This document shows, in pieces, positions 5,049-8,495 of a stretch of DNA of 8,495 nucleotides (its first letter is position 1; each line of letters starts with the position of its first letter). The notes beneath the pieces were generated by a model. That model saw only the letters and a list, made by a program, of their open reading frames with translations, did not search any database and had not been told where the DNA came from. Location of the stretch: assembly GCA_002311385.1 (NCBI GenBank), contig DCAE01000128.1, positions 28,663-37,157 on the forward strand, written 5' to 3'. The DNA is from Dehalococcoidia bacterium UBA1141. Its GTDB lineage: Bacteria > Chloroflexota > Dehalococcoidia > Lucifugimonadales > UBA3495. The translations under genes and the position numbers were made by a program.

Positions 5049-7389
5049 CACAAGCACAAAAGCCGCAACGAAACCAAAGTCCAAAGCTGCGGCTAAGACA
5101 ACTACCAAAGTAGCCGGTAAGGCAGCTGCTAAAACAGTTGGTAAAACAGCAAGCAAAACTACTGGCAAGGGCCGAAAGAAGGCTCCGGCCAAGAAGTTCT
5201 CACTGGGCAGCGCAGTCGGAAAAAGCCTGGTTATCGTAGAGTCTCCGGCCAAAGCCCGAACCGTTGGTCAAATCTTGGGCCGTAAATACCTGGTCACGGC
5301 TTCCCAAGGACACGTCAGAGACCTCCCCAAGAGCAAGATTGGCGTGGACATCGAGCAAGGTTTCGTGCCTTCATACATTGTGATGCAGGACAAGAAAAAC
5401 ATCGTCAAAGAGCTGAAGAGAGCTGGCCAGGAAGCGAAAGAGATTTATCTGGCCACAGACCCGGACAGAGAAGGCGAAGCAATCTCCTGGCACCTGCAAA
5501 CGGCAGCGGAATGGGACAACCGGCCTCAGGCCCCCAAGAGAGTGGTATTCCACGAGATTACCAAAGAAGCCGTGGAAGAAGCATTTCAACACCCCCGCGA
5601 CATCGACATGCAACTGGTCAACGCCCAACAAGCGCGGCGAATCTTAGACCGGTTGGTAGGCTATCAAATCAGTCCTCTGCTGTGGCGAAGGGTGCAGAGA
5701 GGCCTATCCGCAGGGCGGGTACAATCGGTTTCTTTAAGAATGGTCGTGGATCGAGAGAAAGAGATTGCGGCTTTCATCCCCGTGGAATCCTGGACATTAG
5801 AAGCCCGGTTGCAGAAGCAAAAACTAGCCAAGTCCAAGGATGATTCGTTCAATGGCGTGCTTCATTCGGTCAAAGGTCAAAAGGGCCGCATAGACATTGC
5901 CAAGGAAGTTGAGGCTCGGAAATACGAGACGGAGCTTCAGGACGCAACGTACACCGTGGGAGAAGTCAAAAAGCGGGACGTGCGGCAACGGCCCACTGCT
6001 CCTTTCACTACCAGTACCCTACAGCAAGAGGCAGGACGCAAGCTGCGGTATACCGCCCAGAGGACAATGAGCATTGCCCAGCAGCTGTACGAAGGACTTC
6101 AAGTGGGCGAAGGCGGCCAAGTCGGCCTGATTACCTACATGCGGACAGACTCGGTTCAAGTGGCAAACACGGCAATAACCGAGGTTCGGCGCTACATCTC
6201 CAAGAAGTACGGCAAGGACTATCTACCCGATAAACCCAAGACCTATAAAACTCGATCCAAGAGCGCCCAGGAGGCTCACGAAGCCATCAGGCCAACCTCC
6301 ATCATTCGGGAACCCCAGGCCATAAAAGAACATTTAAGCAGTGACCAATTCAAACTCTACAAGTTGATTTGGGACAGGATGTTGGCCAGCCAGATGGCCG
6401 ATGCCCGGTCGGAAGCAACCACAGCCGACATTGAGGCGGCATGCAAGAATTCGAGCAACATTTACATATTCCGTGCGACCGGGTCCGTCCTTAAATTCGC
6501 CGGGTTCCGAACGGTATACCTGGAGAGCAGGGACGACGGGACAGTGGAAGACGGAAGGCAGGCATTGCCTGAGCTGACCTTAGGGGACAAACTGGATTGC
6601 CAAAAACTGGATGCGGTGCAACATTTTACGGAGCCGCCTCCCCGGTTCTCTGAAGCCACGCTAATCAAGGCTATGGAAGAACAAGGGATTGGCCGTCCCA
6701 GCACATACGCGCCGACGATAGGAACATTGTTGGCCCGCAACTACGTAATCAAAGAACAGACCCGCTTGGTGCCCACTCCTCTTGGCACAACCGTAGTTGA
6801 ACTTTTGATCAAATACTTCACCGACGTAATGGACCTGGAGTTCACCGCCAAGATGGAAGAAGAACTGGACGATGTTTCCAGGGGCGAGCGTGAATGGGTT
6901 CCAATGTTGGGTGAGTTCTACGACCCATTCCAAAAGGCTTTGGAAGAGGCTCAAGAGTCAATGCCTCAGACCAAGGTTGAAGAGGAGACCGACGAGGTCT
7001 GTACCGAATGCGAGCGGCCCATGGTGATTAAAACAGGGCGCTTTGGCCGATTCCTGGCCTGCACCGGTTTCCCGGACTGCAAGCACACCCGGCCAATATT
7101 GAAAAAGACCGGTGCCAAGTGCCCCAAACCCGATTGCGGTGGCGATATAGTTGAGCGCAAAGCCCGAGGTAGGGGACGGTCCTTCTACGGCTGCTCTCGG
7201 TATCCGGAATGCGATTTCATAAGCAACAAGAAACCGATGCCCACCCCGTGCCCGGAATGTAATGGCTTAGTGGTGGAAGCAAATCGCTCCACCATAGCCT
7301 GTACGGCCTGCGATTGGAGCGAAGGCATCGGTGGGGAAGTTGGCGAAGAGCCAGCGGAATCTGAAGACCTAGTCAAGGTTGGAGACTGA
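5038..7389 (+). CDS. topA: DNA topoisomerase I (type IA) with lysine-rich N-terminal tail
   Basis: TopA relaxes negatively supercoiled DNA by cutting one strand through a tyrosine-phosphodiester link. The 783 residues begin with a tail of about 55 residues rich in Lys, Ala and Thr. The TOPRIM domain follows: E68 in VIVESPAKA and D141-P-D143-R-E145-G-E, which bind magnesium. The nucleophile is Y367 in ITYMRTDS, and H414 lies in EAHEAIRPT. GRPSTYAPTI (552-561) is also conserved. The C-terminus has three four-cysteine zinc-ribbon units: C655/C658/C675/C681, C695/C700/C719/C725 and C738/C741/C755/C758, then an acidic end. ATG 5038 lies inside the end of dprA, with AGGAG 13 bases upstream; no better start is seen, although the core fold would only need residues from about 60. 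Basic tails on TopA are best known at the C-terminus, for example in mycobacteria, so the N-terminal position is notable. Confidence 0.97.
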   Translation: MATSTSTKAATKPKSKAAAKTTTKVAGKAAAKTVGKTASKTTGKGRKKAPAKKFSLGSAVGKSLVIVESPAKARTVGQILGRKYLVTASQGHVRDLPKSKIGVDIEQGFVPSYIVMQDKKNIVKELKRAGQEAKEIYLATDPDREGEAISWHLQTAAEWDNRPQAPKRVVFHEITKEAVEEAFQHPRDIDMQLVNAQQARRILDRLVGYQISPLLWRRVQRGLSAGRVQSVSLRMVVDREKEIAAFIPVESWTLEARLQKQKLAKSKDDSFNGVLHSVKGQKGRIDIAKEVEARKYETELQDATYTVGEVKKRDVRQRPTAPFTTSTLQQEAGRKLRYTAQRTMSIAQQLYEGLQVGEGGQVGLITYMRTDSVQVANTAITEVRRYISKKYGKDYLPDKPKTYKTRSKSAQEAHEAIRPTSIIREPQAIKEHLSSDQFKLYKLIWDRMLASQMADARSEATTADIEAACKNSSNIYIFRATGSVLKFAGFRTVYLESRDDGTVEDGRQALPELTLGDKLDCQKLDAVQHFTEPPPRFSEATLIKAMEEQGIGRPSTYAPTIGTLLARNYVIKEQTRLVPTPLGTTVVELLIKYFTDVMDLEFTAKMEEELDDVSRGEREWVPMLGEFYDPFQKALEEAQESMPQTKVEEETDEVCTECERPMVIKTGRFGRFLACTGFPDCKHTRPILKKTGAKCPKPDCGGDIVERKARGRGRSFYGCSRYPECDFISNKKPMPTPCPECNGLVVEANRSTIACTACDWSEGIGGEVGEEPAESEDLVKVGD
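5050..5193 (+). repeat. Twelve consecutive xxxK tetrapeptides in the TopA tail
   Basis: Lysine occupies residues 8, 12, 16 and so on up to 52 without a break, giving twelve tetrapeptides ending in K, a 12-base period in the DNA. The other positions are mostly Ala, Thr, Gly and Ser. The codons vary, so it is a protein-level periodicity rather than a fresh DNA repeat. It resembles the basic tails of histone H1-like and AlgP-type bacterial proteins, which bind DNA non-specifically. Confidence 0.9.
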
Positions 7390-7412
7390 AGTTCGAAAAC
7401 GGCCCGACAAAG

Positions 7413-7433
7413 CCAACGGGCAGTACCGGTTGG
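7413..7433. repeat. Small inverted repeat after topA
   Basis: CCAAC (7413-7417) pairs with GTTGG (7429-7433); after a G-G mismatch two more G-C pairs can form around a five-base loop. No T-tract follows directly. The 10-base stretch GGTTGGAGAC that contains its right arm also occurs at 7377-7386, at the end of topA. Confidence 0.35.
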
Positions 7434-7451
7434 AGACAACTTTGCATCATT

Positions 7452-7504
7452 ATCCCCCCTTACACCCCTTGGCCAAAGGGAAGCATGGGGGGATTCTATT
7501 TTAT
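7452..7504 (+). terminator. Probable intrinsic terminator of the dprA-topA transcript
   Basis: ATCCCCCC (7452-7459) pairs perfectly with GGGGGGAT (7487-7494). Inside it a second stem forms between CCCTT (7466-7470) and AAGGG (7476-7480). A T-rich stretch, TCTATTTTAT, follows at 7495-7504. On the opposite strand no T-run follows, so it would act on rightward transcription. The interrupted U-tract and internal loops lower confidence. It lies 62 bases after the topA stop, within the 198-bp gap before the recombinase gene, where I see no other gene. Confidence 0.55.
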
Positions 7505-7573
7505 GGCCGACCACGCCATGACGCTACGCTTTGCAGTGCGGCTACATGCTCTAACAAACGCTACGACCGGCCT

Positions 7574-7577
7574 GGAG
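7574..7577 (+). promoter_or_regulatory. Ribosome binding site of the recombinase gene
   Basis: GGAG lies ten bases before TTG 7588 and only one base before the other in-frame TTG at 7579, so it favours 7588. The frame is closed upstream by TAA at 7552-7554, and there is no ATG or GTG before the conserved region. Confidence 0.6.
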
Positions 7578-7587
7578 ATTGATTCCC

Positions 7588-8495
7588 TTGCCCGAAACTG
7601 ACGTACATTCGGATAAGCGGCTGGCCCAGTTTGACGAACTAGTTCGACGCTACCCGCCATTTCTCAGGGGCCAAAAAGGGCTCAGTGATAACACGGTGCG
7701 CATATATCTGGACGACTTAGCATCTTTTCGGAAGTTCATGGCCGAGATGGGCCTAGAACCCCTGGCCATGGACCGGTTCATGGTCCGCAACTATCTGGCA
7801 TGGCTGGCCACTGTTGGGAAAAAGGACCGTGGAAAAAAAGACCGTGGGGGAAAAACGCCCAGCAACAAATCCTTAGTCATGCAAAAAGGAAGCGCTCAAA
7901 AAAGCCGGGACGAAGGATTTGCCAGAGTCAGCATGGCCAGGAAGCTCACGGTAGTGCGATCTTTTTATCGATTTTTAGTTCAAGAAGGTCTATTTCAGTC
8001 TACGCCGGTGCCTTCAGGCCGTAGCTTTCGATTGAAGGTAGAGAAACCATTGCCCAGATTTCTAGGCAAACGGGAGGTGGGCAGGCTCTTGGACGCACCG
8101 GTAACCACGAGTCCGCTGGGCATCAGAGATCAGGCCATCCTGGAAATATTGTATTCATGCGGCGTGCGTTTGGCGGAAATCCATGGCCTCAACGCAAAAG
8201 ACTTACAATTGGGACGCAAGGAGATATTGGTGCGCGGCAAGGGCGCCAAAGAGCGGTGGGTAGTCTTTGGCAAGCCGACTGAGAAGGCGTTGGCCCGCTA
8301 TTTGGAAGAAGGACGTCCTCAATTGGCCCAAGGTAATCCGGCGCCTGAGCAAGCCCTGTTCCTGAACAGGTATGGCCAGCGCCTATCGCGCCGCAGCTTT
8401 GAGACATTGGTAAAGCGTTATGCGTCCGAAGCAGGAACTCGAGATGGCGTGCATCCTCACACCCTAAGACACACCTTCGCCACCCACATGCTGGA
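7588..8495 (+). CDS. xerC: Tyrosine recombinase of the XerC/XerD (CodV) type, 3' end cut by the window
   Basis: Xer recombinases resolve chromosome dimers at dif during division. The frame runs from TTG 7588 to the window edge (302 codons plus two bases) without a stop. The N-terminal SAM-like core-binding domain spans about 11-132 (NTVRIYLDDLASFRKFM, then VVRSFYRFLVQEG). The catalytic domain begins about 155 (LPRFLGKREVGRLLD) and shows the catalytic Arg, R194 in YSCGVRLAEIHGL, Lys, K218 in RGKGAKERW, and H291-T-L-R294 in HPHTLRHTFATHML. The last His/Trp and the Tyr nucleophile lie beyond the edge. Between the core-binding helices is a Lys-rich insertion (about 77-112) not usual in XerC or XerD, beginning with GKKDR repeated twice. 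Position after dprA-topA matches codV/xerC of Firmicutes, so xerC is preferred over xerD, but sequence alone cannot exclude xerD. A probable terminator separates it from topA, so it may have its own promoter; I could not identify one. Confidence 0.92.
   Translation, partial: MPETDVHSDKRLAQFDELVRRYPPFLRGQKGLSDNTVRIYLDDLASFRKFMAEMGLEPLAMDRFMVRNYLAWLATVGKKDRGKKDRGGKTPSNKSLVMQKGSAQKSRDEGFARVSMARKLTVVRSFYRFLVQEGLFQSTPVPSGRSFRLKVEKPLPRFLGKREVGRLLDAPVTTSPLGIRDQAILEILYSCGVRLAEIHGLNAKDLQLGRKEILVRGKGAKERWVVFGKPTEKALARYLEEGRPQLAQGNPAPEQALFLNRYGQRLSRRSFETLVKRYASEAGTRDGVHPHTLRHTFATHML
7816..7845 (+). repeat. 15-bp tandem repeat encoding GKKDR twice
   Basis: Bases 7816-7830 and 7831-7845 agree at 13 of 15 positions, and both differences are silent third-codon positions. 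Each unit encodes GKKDR, and a degenerate third unit (GGK) follows. The second copy holds a run of seven A residues. Confidence 0.85.

Noticed and set aside
4965..5252. Minus-strand frame of 95 residues that looks like a small hydrophobic membrane protein
   Set aside because: It is antisense to the Lys/Ala/Thr-rich topA tail; Lys codons read backwards give Leu and Phe, and Ala/Thr codons give runs of Val, Leu, Ala and Gly. The overlapping topA frame is certain.
7379..7582. Small plus-strand frame of 67 residues between topA and the recombinase gene
   Set aside because: Starts inside topA, runs through the probable terminator hairpin, lacks a ribosome binding site and has no motif.
8189..8407. 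Minus-strand frame of 72 residues inside the recombinase gene
   Set aside because: Antisense to the conserved catalytic domain, with no motif of its own.
7588..8495. Phage or transposon integrase as a sign of a mobile element
   Set aside because: The motifs and position after dprA-topA fit a housekeeping XerC; there is no attachment site, excisionase or other mobile gene nearby.

Overview
The window is a chromosomal stretch of a bacterium with moderate GC content. It carries four housekeeping genes and two less usual ones. From 5' to 3' they are: fmt (+), a cyclase-family metal hydrolase (+), a large multi-pass membrane protein of unknown function (-), dprA (+), topA (+), and a 3'-truncated xerC/codV-type tyrosine recombinase (+). 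I see no phage, insertion sequence, CRISPR array, tRNA or rRNA. The lineage cannot be fixed by eye. The gene mix, the frequent TTG starts and the style of the membrane protein would fit an uncultivated Chloroflexota (SAR202/Dehalococcoidia-like) genome, but that is inference.

Left part (1-2210). A very good sigma70-type promoter lies on the minus strand at the left edge and points out of the window, so a divergent gene lies to the left. fmt follows, with its start set by an AGGAG five bases before a TTG. After 76 bp comes a cyclase-family (kynurenine formamidase-like) hydrolase, whose C-terminus carries a perfect 18-bp tandem duplication adding six residues (FMLTLA twice).

Middle (2207-3902). 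The cyclase gene converges on the membrane-protein gene so tightly that both stop codons lie in one TTAA, inside a hairpin. The membrane protein has one N-terminal transmembrane segment, a large probably extracytoplasmic domain with two cysteines, and three C-terminal transmembrane segments. The divergent region before dprA holds a perfect 10-bp palindrome between candidate -35 and -10 boxes, and an extended -10 promoter facing dprA.

Right part (3903-8495). dprA and topA overlap by 11 bp and are probably co-transcribed. A hairpin with a T-rich tail follows topA, then the recombinase gene. The order dprA-topA-xerC matches the Firmicutes order dprA-topA-trmFO-xerC(codV)-hslV-hslU, with trmFO absent here. 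The shared theme is DNA handling: ssDNA loading onto RecA (DprA), supercoil relaxation (TopA) and chromosome dimer resolution (Xer). The most striking sequence feature is the N-terminal tail of TopA, which has a lysine at every fourth residue for twelve consecutive tetrapeptides. The recombinase also has a lysine-rich insertion built on a duplicated GKKDR unit. I found no wholly new multi-gene system; the novelty is in these tails and insertions and in the unidentified membrane protein.
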